40,722 nucleotides of DNA from Bacteroidales bacterium (GTDB lineage: Bacteria > Bacteroidota > Bacteroidia > Bacteroidales > F082), in assembly GCA_017649945.1 (NCBI GenBank), contig JAGCFU010000004.1, forward strand, positions 1 to 40,722, in the 5' to 3' direction. Of the stretch, positions 16,737-25,161 are shown in pieces. Position 1 is the stretch's first letter, and every line of letters begins with the position of its first letter. The translations under genes and the position numbers were made by a program. The notes below the pieces were generated by a model that saw nothing but the letters and a program-made list of their open reading frames with translations, did no database searches and had not been told where the DNA came from.

Positions 16737-16859
16737 ATCGTCATTTCGAGCGAAATGTAACGAAGTGGAATGAAGTCGAGAAATCTCTGACCAACAAGCT
16801 ATGCAGAAATAAAAGTCGGTGATTTTTCCGTTCCGCTTTGCTCCGGTCGAAATGACGAT
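16737..16859. repeat. 123-bp palindromic intergenic repeat (REP/MITE-like) with 13-bp perfect terminal inverted repeats
   Basis: The ends ATCGTCATTTCGA (16737-16749) and TCGAAATGACGAT (16847-16859) are exact inverse complements. Inside, the arms continue as imperfect inverted copies (TTCGAGCG...AAGTGGAA on the left, TTCCGCTTTGCTCCGGTCGAA on the right). I see no gene in it. Such TCATTTCGA-ended palindromes are, from memory, common in intergenic DNA of Bacteroidota drafts. It fills most of the ~300-bp gap between the divergent rpmB and aminotransferase promoters. Confidence 0.8.
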
Positions 16860-16905
16860 TTGTGAAAAAAATACATTTTTTCTGAACATTTTTTCAAAAT
16901 TTTTT

Positions 16906-16913
16906 TATTTTTG
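16906..16913 (+). promoter_or_regulatory. -7 box of the DegT-type aminotransferase promoter
   Basis: TATTTTTG fits TAnnTTTG, 20 bp before the start codon at 16934. No clear -33 element. Confidence 0.5.
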
Positions 16914-16933
16914 CGCTTTAAAATTTTAAAAAT

Positions 16934-18055
16934 ATGAAAATTCCAATGGTTGACCTTGTTGGTCAATACAACAAAATCAAATCTGAAGTGGATGCTTCAA
17001 TCCAGCAGATTTTATCGACAGGCGGCTTTATCGGCGGTCCTGTCGTACAGAAATTTCAAGAAGATTTACAGGAATATCTCAATGTGAAGCATGTGATTCC
17101 TTGCGCCAACGGCACCGACGCTTTACAAGTTGCCATGATGGGTCTCGGCCTGAAGCCTGGCGACGAGGTCATCACTACTTCGTTCACTTTCATCGCTACA
17201 GCTGAGGTTGTCGCCTTGCTGCGTCTCACTCCTGTTGTGGTCGATGTCGATATGGAGACTTATTGTATTGATCCTGAGGCTGTTGAGCGTGCTATCACTC
17301 CTCGCACAAAGGCTATAGTGCCGGTGCATCTGTTTGGCCAGTGCGCTAACATGGATGCCATCATGGACATTGCGAAACGTCATAACTTGTATGTCGTGGA
17401 AGACAACGCACAGGCTATCGGTGCTCATTACACTTTCAAAGACGGCACAGTGAAGAAATCCGGAACCATCGGAAACATCGGCTGCACCTCGTTCTTCCCT
17501 TCAAAGAACCTCGGTTGCTACGGTGACGGTGGCGCTATTTTCACCAACGACGACGCTCTTGCCGACATGATGCGTGTGGTGGTAAATCACGGTATGAAGA
17601 CACGTTATTATCATGATTATGTGGGAGTCAACTCACGTCTCGACGCCATCCAGGCAGCAGTTCTCGACATCAAGTTGAAACATCTCGACGAATATATCAA
17701 GGCACGCCAGTATGCGGCTGCATACTATGAGAAGGCTTTTGCACAGACCGACAAGGTCATCACACCGAAGACGGCTCCGTTTACCGACCATGTCTATCAT
17801 CAGTATGTGGTGGTTCTCAAGGACTTAGACCGTGCCAAGGTGATGGAGCATCTGCAGTCGAAAGGCATAGCATGCGCCATTTATTATCCAGTGGCATTGC
17901 ACATGCAGAAAGCCTACGCCGATCCACGTTACAAGAAAGGCGACTTCCCGGTATGCGAATATCTCTGCGACCATGTGATGGCATTGCCGATACACACCGA
18001 GTTCACCGACGAGCAGTTGAAGTATGTGACTGACGCGGTGCTGGAGATGTGCTAA
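16934..18055 (+). CDS. DegT/DnrJ/EryC1/StrS-family PLP aminotransferase
   Basis: A 373-residue sugar-aminotransferase-family protein of fold type I. It has MVDLVGQYNKIKSEVD at the start, CANGTDALQVAMMGLGLKPGDEV near residue 57, VVEDNAQAIGA (Asp157, which contacts the pyridine N), and SFFPSKNLGCYGDGGA with the PLP-binding Lys191. Members transfer an amino group to a 3- or 4-keto nucleotide sugar for surface polysaccharides. The local resemblance is to UDP-sugar 3-aminotransferases of the WbpE type, but there are no other sugar genes nearby, so the substrate is open. Single-gene unit with its own promoter and terminator. Confidence 0.88.
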   Translation: MKIPMVDLVGQYNKIKSEVDASIQQILSTGGFIGGPVVQKFQEDLQEYLNVKHVIPCANGTDALQVAMMGLGLKPGDEVITTSFTFIATAEVVALLRLTPVVVDVDMETYCIDPEAVERAITPRTKAIVPVHLFGQCANMDAIMDIAKRHNLYVVEDNAQAIGAHYTFKDGTVKKSGTIGNIGCTSFFPSKNLGCYGDGGAIFTNDDALADMMRVVVNHGMKTRYYHDYVGVNSRLDAIQAAVLDIKLKHLDEYIKARQYAAAYYEKAFAQTDKVITPKTAPFTDHVYHQYVVVLKDLDRAKVMEHLQSKGIACAIYYPVALHMQKAYADPRYKKGDFPVCEYLCDHVMALPIHTEFTDEQLKYVTDAVLEMC

Positions 18056-18063
18056 GAATATTT

Positions 18064-18111
18064 GTGAAAAATAAAATGCGAAGCAGTTTTTTGATTGCTT
18101 CGCATTTTTTT
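18064..18111. terminator. Strong, probably bidirectional terminator
   Basis: TGCGAAGCA (18077-18085), loop, TGCTTCGCA (18096-18104), with A/T extension on both sides and a T7 run on the plus strand. The A-rich left flank gives a T-rich tail on the minus strand, so it can also close the accessory operon arriving from the right. Confidence 0.9.
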
Positions 18112-18138
18112 ATGATAGACATAAGGGTTGTCATATAG

Positions 18139-18615
18139 TTAGGGCTGTATCTTATACCCTACATAAGCATGTAATGCGCGGTCGTATTTCAAAAGAATGT
18201 ATTCATCGTCATCATCGTGATCGTTAATAAACGAAATTATAACTGATATTACAAATACCGCAATCAAGAGTAAAATTATTATAAGAGTTAGCCAGACAAT
18301 AAACAATTTCGCAAAAATTGATATTAGAATATACATAAATTCACCTTCGTTATGAACTATCGACATGATTGCTGTTCCGACAAAACAAAGACCAGCAATC
18401 ACAAGGCAAATTGTTTGTGCTGTATTCAACGGATGGTCAAATCCACAGCACCAGGCAATGAATATTGCAATAGGGCAGGCTAGGAGCAGAGTCATATCCC
18501 ATCCGTTGGCTGTAAGGACTAAATCACCTCTATTGGATTTAACTTTTGCGATGATGTAGAAGACGAGTAGTATCAGGAAGACAACTCCTGCGATAATGAA
18601 GTTTTGATTGGGCAT
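18139..18615 (-). CDS. Membrane protein of unknown function, last gene of the tubulin-like operon
   Basis: A 158-residue protein with about four hydrophobic segments (residues ~7-24, 43-60, 67-88 and a long 94-128 stretch that could be two helices). An acidic HDDDDEY patch near 133 and a short soluble tail follow. I recognise no family. It is 12 bp after the preceding lipoprotein gene, so it is co-transcribed, and it is followed by the terminator at 18064-18111. Confidence 0.7.
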   Translation of the reverse strand: MPNQNFIIAGVVFLILLVFYIIAKVKSNRGDLVLTANGWDMTLLLACPIAIFIAWCCGFDHPLNTAQTICLVIAGLCFVGTAIMSIVHNEGEFMYILISIFAKLFIVWLTLIIILLLIAVFVISVIISFINDHDDDDEYILLKYDRALHAYVGYKIQP

Positions 18616-18627
18616 AAGCAGTTTGTT

Positions 18628-19593
18628 TTATGGTCTTTCCACATAATCGATATAACCGTCCTCTACCACCCAACCGACGCTTGATGTATCATGAGAACCA
18701 ACTACTACTGAGAACTTTTTCCATGTACCATTCTCAAGAACTTTTCCTCCAACTTCAAGTGCTCTTTCACAATTGTTCTCTAAACAAAATGACCAGGAAA
18801 ATGCGCCAAAATATACATGTGATTTGATGCAATCACCATAATATCCAGTCTTTATAATATACAATCCCTGTGATTGTATAAAATCGATGGTCCAGTCATC
18901 ATCATCAGGTAAGATGTATCGTATTTTTACAGTTGCATCAAAAGCTTTTCCAACCTCAGAAGTAAGCCGCATCTTGGCTATGAACAAATATTCTGTTTGG
19001 GTTTCTGATAGAGTATTTATTATATGGAAATCTGAAATCTCTTTTTCCGCTATAACCCAACGCCAGCTTGAAGGATAATAACCGTTATCGACACCTTCTG
19101 ATAATGAATGTCCGATAAGGTCTTGTTGAATCTGTTTGATGCTTGGTTTGGGAGGAATTATTGACTTTATGCATAATAACACCGTTGACGGAAGTTGGGT
19201 GTTGGTAAATGCGAAACGCACGGAGTTACTGAGATCGGAATCTATGGCATTGACGAATGCTGTGTTAAATTTTGATTGAGATTTGTTATTGCTGTAACTG
19301 TTTTTTTTATCAGCCGCATTACGATATATCTCATCTATTCCCAATGTGTAATTAGTGTTTGCTTCGGATTTGGCTGTATAATAAGCAGCTTTAGCAGTCT
19401 TGCGACTGTTGTAAGATGCTCCTTTGCCAAAATTTACATCTAGTATCTGCAAAACCTCAAGATATTCTTTGTTGCATTCGTTGACTTTTTTGCCCAATGT
19501 AGATCCGTCTTTTTCGGGTGAGGCACATGATAAAATCAGCATTGGACATAATGCAACGACTAACAATTTTTTGATAATTTCTTTTATTTTCAT
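18628..19593 (-). CDS. Predicted lipoprotein of unknown function
   Basis: A 321-residue protein with a lipoprotein signal (hydrophobic run ending LILSC, lipidated Cys23). Residues ~30-135 are Lys/Asn/Ser-rich and probably helical. The C-terminal half has WRWVIAEKEISDFHII and a mixed alpha/beta stretch ending YIDYVERP. I recognise no domain. The start ATG overlaps the end of the upstream gene by 4 bp (19590-19593), which indicates translational coupling. Confidence 0.72.
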   Translation of the reverse strand: MKIKEIIKKLLVVALCPMLILSCASPEKDGSTLGKKVNECNKEYLEVLQILDVNFGKGASYNSRKTAKAAYYTAKSEANTNYTLGIDEIYRNAADKKNSYSNNKSQSKFNTAFVNAIDSDLSNSVRFAFTNTQLPSTVLLCIKSIIPPKPSIKQIQQDLIGHSLSEGVDNGYYPSSWRWVIAEKEISDFHIINTLSETQTEYLFIAKMRLTSEVGKAFDATVKIRYILPDDDDWTIDFIQSQGLYIIKTGYYGDCIKSHVYFGAFSWSFCLENNCERALEVGGKVLENGTWKKFSVVVGSHDTSSVGWVVEDGYIDYVERP

Positions 19594-19898
19594 AAATCTA
19601 ACCCATCTATAAGAAAAACATGGTTAAACATGCCTATTGAAATATATTGTGTTTCGCCATCATGGGTTATGTGACCGATATTGAGAACAACATAATCGTC
19701 GATTTCAAACTGCAACATGGTTAGCTTTAGCCTGATTTTTTCACCAAAAGCATCTAATGAATTTGGATTTTCTTTATTTATCCTTTCGGTTAATTTGTTT
19801 TCAACCATTGTACGATGGTTTTCTTCTGTTGGTATTGTAATGTACATGATACCGGCTAAAACAGCTAAAATGATAATAGTACGAATGAGTGTTTTCAT
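19590..19898 (-). CDS. Small membrane-anchored protein, DUF4359-like
   Basis: A 102-residue protein with one N-terminal transmembrane segment (residues 4-22), then ITIPTEENHRTMVENKL and a C-terminal beta-rich tail YISIGMFNHVFLIDG. The order of TM, NPS/PTEE-type motif, helical middle and terminal glycine-aromatic strand resembles DUF4359, but the match is from memory and weak. It is 12 bp downstream of the large adhesin-like lipoprotein gene and overlaps the next gene by 4 bp. Confidence 0.65.
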   Translation of the reverse strand: MKTLIRTIIILAVLAGIMYITIPTEENHRTMVENKLTERINKENPNSLDAFGEKIRLKLTMLQFEIDDYVVLNIGHITHDGETQYISIGMFNHVFLIDGLDL

Positions 19899-19910
19899 AG
19901 TTTAATTTGC

Positions 19911-22013
19911 TTAATTTCCTGTTATAATTGTAATATCATCAATATCTAATACAAATTGGTCTGAACAATTAAAATGGCGTATAGCTATCCATATTGTTTG
20001 TCCGGAATATGAATTCAAATCAATGGTTTTCAAGTACCATGTTCCCTGTTCTCTATTCCCCCTTATAATCTCGCTCTTACCAGTTTTTGCAGAAAGAGTC
20101 TCTTCCCATATTGTAGTAAAACTGCTAGCATTAGGACTGGTTACGGTTGATATTGCGACACCATAGTGTTCTGCCGCATAATTTGCGTCTTGTGCACATA
20201 CGTAAAATGATATTCTTGCTCCTGCTGTTATTGTATATTTTTGTGGTGATACGAGGTAGTTGTCAGGGTATAAAACGAGTTGGTTATCGTTGTCGTACGA
20301 TTGAGACCCCATAGTATAAATGCTATTATTATGACCGATATTCCCATCTGACCCATAAAACCTTTTCCATGCATATCCATCACCATCTGCATCAATAGTT
20401 GTCCAATTTTCCCAGTTGCTTTCAAAAGAATATGAATATGTTTGTCCTCCACTTCCGTTTTTCGACAGTTGTACATCATCAACGCACATAATGTATTGGT
20501 CGTTACAATTAAAATGACGAATGGCTATATAAACATTTTGACCTGCGTAAGCACTTAGATTAACAGAGTATTGATACCACGTACCTGTTTTTGCGCCGTT
20601 ACCATTGCGTGAAGCCATACCACCATATCCTCCATCTTTGGCTGTTAGTGTCCATTCTTGAAGCATAGTAAATGCTGATGCTGTTGGTGTTGTCGTTGAA
20701 ATGGCGACTCCAAAATGATCTTCGGGATATTCAGCATCGCATGCCGCTGCCCAGAATGAAAATGTCGAACCGTTTTTAATGGAGACTAATGGTGTGATAA
20801 GATATTCATTGGGGGTTAAGGCTCCAACACCATTAATAAACGAGCCACTGCAAATAGCATTGCTACCTGTACGGAACCAATCAAGTGGCACGGTTGCATA
20901 ATATGTCCATGTTGTTGGAATATCGCTTGTCAAAGTCCATGTCCAACTATCGTTGTTAGCGTCAAGTATGGTCCAACCTGAAGGCATTCCAGATTCGAAA
21001 CCTTCAGAAAACTCTTCAACGGCACTGCCTCCGCCGCCACTTGTTGTGAAGGTTTTTTGTGTGCCATAAGATGTTCCAGCACTGTTTGTTGCATATGCTT
21101 TAACATAATATGTCGTGTTGGCACTCAATCCTGTTATTGTACTCGTGAACTGACCTGTTCCAGTGCCGTCGGTTGTGTGCTGGTTTGATATTGTCGGATT
21201 TCCGCTGGTATTCCAACATACTCCTCGTGCTGTAACAATGGCACCTCCATCTTTAGTGACATTGCCACCACATGTAACGGAATATGTTGTTACATTAGAA
21301 ACAGAAGATGTTGTAACAGTTGGAGTATTAACGCCTCCACCACCACTTGTTGTAGTGAAGCTTTTTTGTGAGCCATAAGATGTTCCATAACTATTAATTG
21401 CATAAGCTCTAACATAGTATTTGGTATTGATAGACAAGCCTGTAATATGACACGTAAACGAGCCTGTTCCAGTACCACTTGTTACTACATTGTCTTCTGT
21501 GGTTGGATTTTGTGAAGTGCTGTAGCATATACCACGTTGGATAATAGTCGCTCCCCCGTCGGAAGTTACATTACCCCCACATGTTGCTGTGTTTGAGGTT
21601 ACGTTTGTTGGCGTTGTCGTTGTTACAGTTGGCGTCGTTGCGCTACCACCTCCGCCTCCACCACTGTCTTTGTATAGCGCAATATCCTTATAATCATATG
21701 AAGATTTGCCAACACCTTTCAAATCTAATCTCTTGTTGTGATTTCCATCGTCTAAATAGAGATAATAGTTTTCGTTTAAATCGTCGAAAGTGACATCTAA
21801 TTTAAATGTACCGGTAACACCGGTATGAGTATTGGTGTATTCTTGGTTGCCATTTGTGACAACAACATTTACATTGTTTAGTGGCATTGACTGAGATTCC
21901 TCTATAACCCTTCCACTTAATATTGTTGTTACTTTTTCCATTTTCTTTACACAACCAATTAATGCCAAGATTGTAAAAAAAATAGATATTATTAATAATA
22001 GCGGTTTCTTCAT
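19911..22013 (-). CDS. Large multidomain lipoprotein: CarboxypepD-like domain, two FN3-like repeats, two choice-of-anchor-J/cleaved-adhesin domains
   Basis: A 700-residue surface protein. Lipobox LIGC gives lipidated Cys21. Residues ~30-115 form a carboxypeptidase-regulatory-like beta sandwich, followed by a six-glycine linker. FN3-like repeats lie at ~127-222 and ~228-325, each with ATCGGNV/VTCGGNVT, a GxGTGxF segment and TGLS...TKYYVRAYA, and each followed by a Gly-rich linker. Two copies of a jelly-roll domain (~335-520 and ~525-700) each have FES...W, a VAIST strand, GTWY and IAIRHFNC(N/S)DQ, ending in DDV/DDI. These are typical of cleaved-adhesin/MAM-like domains of Bacteroidota surface proteins. 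No type IX C-terminal sorting domain is seen, so the lipid anchor is the surface tether. Likely a ligand-binding or adhesive component of the operon's product. Confidence 0.85.
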   Translation of the reverse strand: MKKPLLLIISIFFTILALIGCVKKMEKVTTILSGRVIEESQSMPLNNVNVVVTNGNQEYTNTHTGVTGTFKLDVTFDDLNENYYLYLDDGNHNKRLDLKGVGKSSYDYKDIALYKDSGGGGGGSATTPTVTTTTPTNVTSNTATCGGNVTSDGGATIIQRGICYSTSQNPTTEDNVVTSGTGTGSFTCHITGLSINTKYYVRAYAINSYGTSYGSQKSFTTTSGGGGVNTPTVTTSSVSNVTTYSVTCGGNVTKDGGAIVTARGVCWNTSGNPTISNQHTTDGTGTGQFTSTITGLSANTTYYVKAYATNSAGTSYGTQKTFTTSGGGGSAVEEFSEGFESGMPSGWTILDANNDSWTWTLTSDIPTTWTYYATVPLDWFRTGSNAICSGSFINGVGALTPNEYLITPLVSIKNGSTFSFWAAACDAEYPEDHFGVAISTTTPTASAFTMLQEWTLTAKDGGYGGMASRNGNGAKTGTWYQYSVNLSAYAGQNVYIAIRHFNCNDQYIMCVDDVQLSKNGSGGQTYSYSFESNWENWTTIDADGDGYAWKRFYGSDGNIGHNNSIYTMGSQSYDNDNQLVLYPDNYLVSPQKYTITAGARISFYVCAQDANYAAEHYGVAISTVTSPNASSFTTIWEETLSAKTGKSEIIRGNREQGTWYLKTIDLNSYSGQTIWIAIRHFNCSDQFVLDIDDITIITGN
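21020..21660. repeat. Tandem DNA repeat of about 320 bp encoding the two FN3-like domains
   Basis: Two units (about 21020-21339 and 21340-21660) remain similar at DNA level, for example CCATAAGATGTTCCA and CCTGTTCCAGT occur in both at the same offset. Each unit ends in Gly-rich linker codons. Confidence 0.65.
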
Positions 22014-22032
22014 GGTAATATATTATTGTTGA

Positions 22033-23436
22033 TTAAAACGTTAAACCAAAATTAATCCCATAAGCAATAGATTGGTCATCAGTCATTACTGTTGGCATAA
22101 ATGCATAATGTCTTTCCTTGTTTTTTTTCGACAATGAAGCAACTCTGAAAATATGTATTGTATATATTACAGCGGCGGCGGACCAACATGCGATATTTAC
22201 GCCTCGCATAGTGTTATATTGCTTTAATGCCTTGTTATATTCATCAATGCCGACATTGCTTTTGTTCATAGTGTTTTTATAATTGTTTGAAAGCAGATAC
22301 GATATTCCTGCGCCACCTATAAGCAACACTTCGCTTGTTATCACAATAATGCCTTCTCCATTGCGATCAGCCTGAAACTCGCCCAATCCTGGGACAGCGT
22401 ATGACCAGAAATTGAAGTTTTTGGGAGGATTATAATCTTTTAATTGTACCAGATATGGCTTGTTTGGATCTTCTGTTCGTACTATTTGTTTCAGCCACTT
22501 TACATCACTATAATTGTTATGGGAAATTTTTATGTCGTATTTTTTGCTTATTTGATAATTTTTATCAAAATCAAGTTTCAAAGGTGCATCACCATTGCTT
22601 TTTGATAACTCATAGTAAGGTGTTTCATTCGCATAAACAGGTGTTCCAGATGTGTAAAATAACTCTGCACGCGCACCTTCCAGCGGTCTCCCATCATGTC
22701 CCTTAACAACAACTAATGCAACATTGGGTTTTCCTTTGGGTTTGTAATTGTATAATTTAACAACAATACTATCACCTTTTTTGATGCTTTTTGTTTGATA
22801 ATCTTCATAATCTTGATGTGAAATTTTGATTTGATAAGTTTTGTCAGATGTAAAAGTCTTGTCATCTCTAAATCTTAATGTTACAATACCATCTTTGTTT
22901 GACGATTCAATCTGCTTCTCACCGTTTATTGTATACTCCACATTTGCATTAAGCAGTGGAATGTTGTCTTTCCCACGGACAGCAACTTTTGCCATTTTTA
23001 GTTGCCTCTTTGGTTCAATTGTGTAATATACTTCTTCTTGTGCTTTTCTGACAAAAACTTCTTCTAATTCATACTTTTTATAACCTGGTGCTGTTATTTC
23101 AATTGTATACCCGTGCTTGAATTGGGCGTTCACTCCTTTAGTGTCGCCTTCAGTTAATGGTTGGACGCTTAAAATATATTGGTTGGCAGAAGCATTATGA
23201 CTGTTTTTTCTTAATCTTTTAGGCCCATTGGAAATTTTGAAACTTATATTCGGGATTGTTGTCGAAAAAATAATAACTCCGTCCTCAGGATTTGAATACG
23301 ATACATTTAATGGTATCAATACACTGCTTTTGTCTTTGTCTTTCGTACAAACAAATTCATTTATCGAACCGTTTTGCGAGAATAAAGGGCTTGAAAAAAG
23401 CAATGTTAGCAGTAATATAAATATTGTTTTCTTCAT
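22033..23436 (-). CDS. Exported protein with repeated PEGA/CarboxypepD-like domains and a DUF5683-like membrane tail
   Basis: A 467-residue protein with a signal peptide (cleavage near SPLFSQ, residue 21). There are three beta-sandwich units at ~60-140, ~147-230 and ~238-332, each closing with a YxIKISHxxYxDY or YTIEITAPGYKKYEL motif like PEGA or carboxypeptidase-regulatory-like domains. The C-terminal region (~343-435) starts FNFWSYAVPGLGEFQADRNGEG and has two hydrophobic helices, which resembles DUF5683. The last residue is Phe. It lies 1 bp after the NTF2-like gene. Family members sit in Bacteroidota envelope clusters of unknown role; I infer a periplasmic or outer-membrane scaffold. Confidence 0.72.
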   Translation of the reverse strand: MKKTIFILLLTLLFSSPLFSQNGSINEFVCTKDKDKSSVLIPLNVSYSNPEDGVIIFSTTIPNISFKISNGPKRLRKNSHNASANQYILSVQPLTEGDTKGVNAQFKHGYTIEITAPGYKKYELEEVFVRKAQEEVYYTIEPKRQLKMAKVAVRGKDNIPLLNANVEYTINGEKQIESSNKDGIVTLRFRDDKTFTSDKTYQIKISHQDYEDYQTKSIKKGDSIVVKLYNYKPKGKPNVALVVVKGHDGRPLEGARAELFYTSGTPVYANETPYYELSKSNGDAPLKLDFDKNYQISKKYDIKISHNNYSDVKWLKQIVRTEDPNKPYLVQLKDYNPPKNFNFWSYAVPGLGEFQADRNGEGIIVITSEVLLIGGAGISYLLSNNYKNTMNKSNVGIDEYNKALKQYNTMRGVNIACWSAAAVIYTIHIFRVASLSKKNKERHYAFMPTVMTDDQSIAYGINFGLTF

Positions 23437-23437
23437 C

Positions 23438-24433
23438 TTATTTTATATTAAAGTCACCAATAGAGAACCTTTCTTCTTCGGTATAATTAATCTTATTTCC
23501 ATTTTCGTCTTTGTCAGGCTGCCATGTTCTGACCCAAATACGTGGCTTGTTTTCATCACTGAAATCTATTACCAAAAACAATTCGCCGTCATCGCTATAT
23601 GTTGAGGATCTCCAACGCTGATTGAGTCTGACACCGTATGTTTTAGGATTAGCTTCGCTTTGAATGATTTGAATGTTCTCAAATTTGATGTTGATATATT
23701 CGTTTTTGTCGAATAGTTTCTGGAGATTTGCGAGGTATTCTTTTTTGTTTTTAATACTGTATTCAATTCTATAATCGTTCATTAGATTTCTTGACATTTC
23801 CTTGTTTGGGTCGACAGTAACAACTCGTCCTGTAATTATCAAAGCATCTTCACTGTAGATTTTTTCAAGATAGTCGATGTCTTTGTTGTTGTATGCGTCG
23901 CGGAAATGATCCACAAAGTTTTTTATCATTTCACGATGGCGTATATCTGTTACGTCGTTACTGTTTGTTATCACTTCTGTGTACTCATGCTCAGGTATCA
24001 TGCAGTAAAAATCGCTTATTTTCCCGGTATTGTCATATTCAATTACGACATGTTGGTTCCTGTAATCATCTTTACCATCCTTAAAAAATATAGGCACATT
24101 TCTAACTTGGTAACCAGAGCCGAATTTCATTACACGTGTAATCATGGTGGTTCTTGTGCAATAAAAATGGCTCACATTCCAAGTGGTCTGAATTCTTTCA
24201 ATGGCTTCTGGGGTTAGATTTTGTGCCGACAGTTTTAACTCGTTAGTCGCCCCATATGCCCGGTTTAACTCGGCAAATAATGAGTTTGTGTTGTTTTCCA
24301 TTATGCGCAACACATTTTCAGGAGCTGTTTCGCTGAATCTGAACTTTGTAGGGTGCTGTGCAAGAATTTGATTTGTTGCTAAGATACAAATTGCCACAAG
24401 CGCAATGATTTTGAAGAAATTAGTTGCTTTCAT
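23438..24433 (-). CDS. Exported NTF2-like (nuclear transport factor 2 family) protein
   Basis: A 331-residue protein with a signal peptide (cleavage after ILAQ, residue 25). Residues ~165-315 form an NTF2/SnoaL-like cone: IKNFVDHFRDAYNNKDIDYLEKIYSEDALI, KKEYLANLQKLF, then YGVRLNQRWRSSTYSDDGELFLVIDF and IWVRTWQPD. This is a recognisable Bacteroidota family seen with PEGA-like exported proteins. The N-terminal ~140 residues are a separate region without a known match. A ligand-binding rather than catalytic role seems more likely for a periplasmic NTF2 fold, but this is inference. It is followed within 1 bp by the PEGA-like gene. Confidence 0.78.
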   Translation of the reverse strand: MKATNFFKIIALVAICILATNQILAQHPTKFRFSETAPENVLRIMENNTNSLFAELNRAYGATNELKLSAQNLTPEAIERIQTTWNVSHFYCTRTTMITRVMKFGSGYQVRNVPIFFKDGKDDYRNQHVVIEYDNTGKISDFYCMIPEHEYTEVITNSNDVTDIRHREMIKNFVDHFRDAYNNKDIDYLEKIYSEDALIITGRVVTVDPNKEMSRNLMNDYRIEYSIKNKKEYLANLQKLFDKNEYINIKFENIQIIQSEANPKTYGVRLNQRWRSSTYSDDGELFLVIDFSDENKPRIWVRTWQPDKDENGNKINYTEEERFSIGDFNIK

Positions 24434-24446
24434 ATTTTATTAAGTT

Positions 24447-25160
24447 TTATTTCTGTTGAAAATATAATAAACTATAGTTGTTGTTTCTGTAATATGTTTC
24501 GGGATTCTTGATGATTTCACCAGTTATCATATCTTTACGGCTTGAATCTCCTTTATCAAGAAGAGCGCGGAGCATGCCGTCTGAAGAAAAAACAGCAATA
24601 ATGCATTGTCCCTTATTGTCAAATCCTTCTGTGCTGTTTAAGGCACCGCTTATATACCCGTTTTGTTTCAACACTTTGCTAACTTCTTTGTAGTTTTTGC
24701 ATTGTGCAATATGTTGCAAAACAGGATCCGCTATTGTATTTGAGCTTGCTTCTTTTACTTCTGGTTTTTTGTTAGCCGGTTTTTGCTCCACTTGGAGCTT
24801 CGGCGTTTGTTGAACAGGGCGTTTTGTTGTTATGAATACATTGTCTTTTGAAATCCAGGCAAGTATGCAAATTTCGCCTTCTTGTTGGATTCTGTCGAAA
24901 TGCACAGACATTTCAAGTTCTTTTAAGTCTTCTTTGTTTTTAATTGACTGGTTTAACACATCTTTAAGTATCTCGTCGCCAAGAGTGTTCAATGCGATGC
25001 TTTTGGCTTCGTTTTCATTGTTAGGGTGGAGACCTTCGGCCCAATAATAATTATCGGTTGTTTTTATTTCAATTTCGCGTTCTTCGGTGATGTATTGCTG
25101 CGCATATGTGAAGAGAGACAACAAAAATAATGCGATTGCAAATAGAATGTTCTTTTTCAT
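24447..25160 (-). CDS. Exported protein with LPP20-like N-terminal domain
   Basis: A 237-residue protein with a signal peptide (cleavage after TYAQ, residue 21). Residues ~30-110 (NYYWAEGLHPNNENEAKSIALNTLGDEIL ... ICILAWISKDNVF) look like the LPP20 domain found in many exported Bacteroidota proteins, with the typical eAk..A...L pattern. A Pro/Lys-rich linker (~112-140) leads to a small C-terminal domain (~143-230: VLQHIAQCKNYKEVSKVLKQ, GQCIIAVFSSDGMLRALLDKG). Function unknown. It is 13 bp upstream of the NTF2-like gene and 1 bp downstream of the 382-residue exported protein gene. Confidence 0.68.
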   Translation of the reverse strand: MKKNILFAIALFLLSLFTYAQQYITEEREIEIKTTDNYYWAEGLHPNNENEAKSIALNTLGDEILKDVLNQSIKNKEDLKELEMSVHFDRIQQEGEICILAWISKDNVFITTKRPVQQTPKLQVEQKPANKKPEVKEASSNTIADPVLQHIAQCKNYKEVSKVLKQNGYISGALNSTEGFDNKGQCIIAVFSSDGMLRALLDKGDSSRKDMITGEIIKNPETYYRNNNYSLLYFQQK

Positions 25161-25161
25161 A

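Noticed and set aside
16665-16889. Minus-strand frame of 74 codons with a CACWSEISRLHSTSLHFARND-like run
   Set aside because: It is the translation of the 123-bp palindromic repeat. Such peptides are frequent false gene calls from intergenic repeats.
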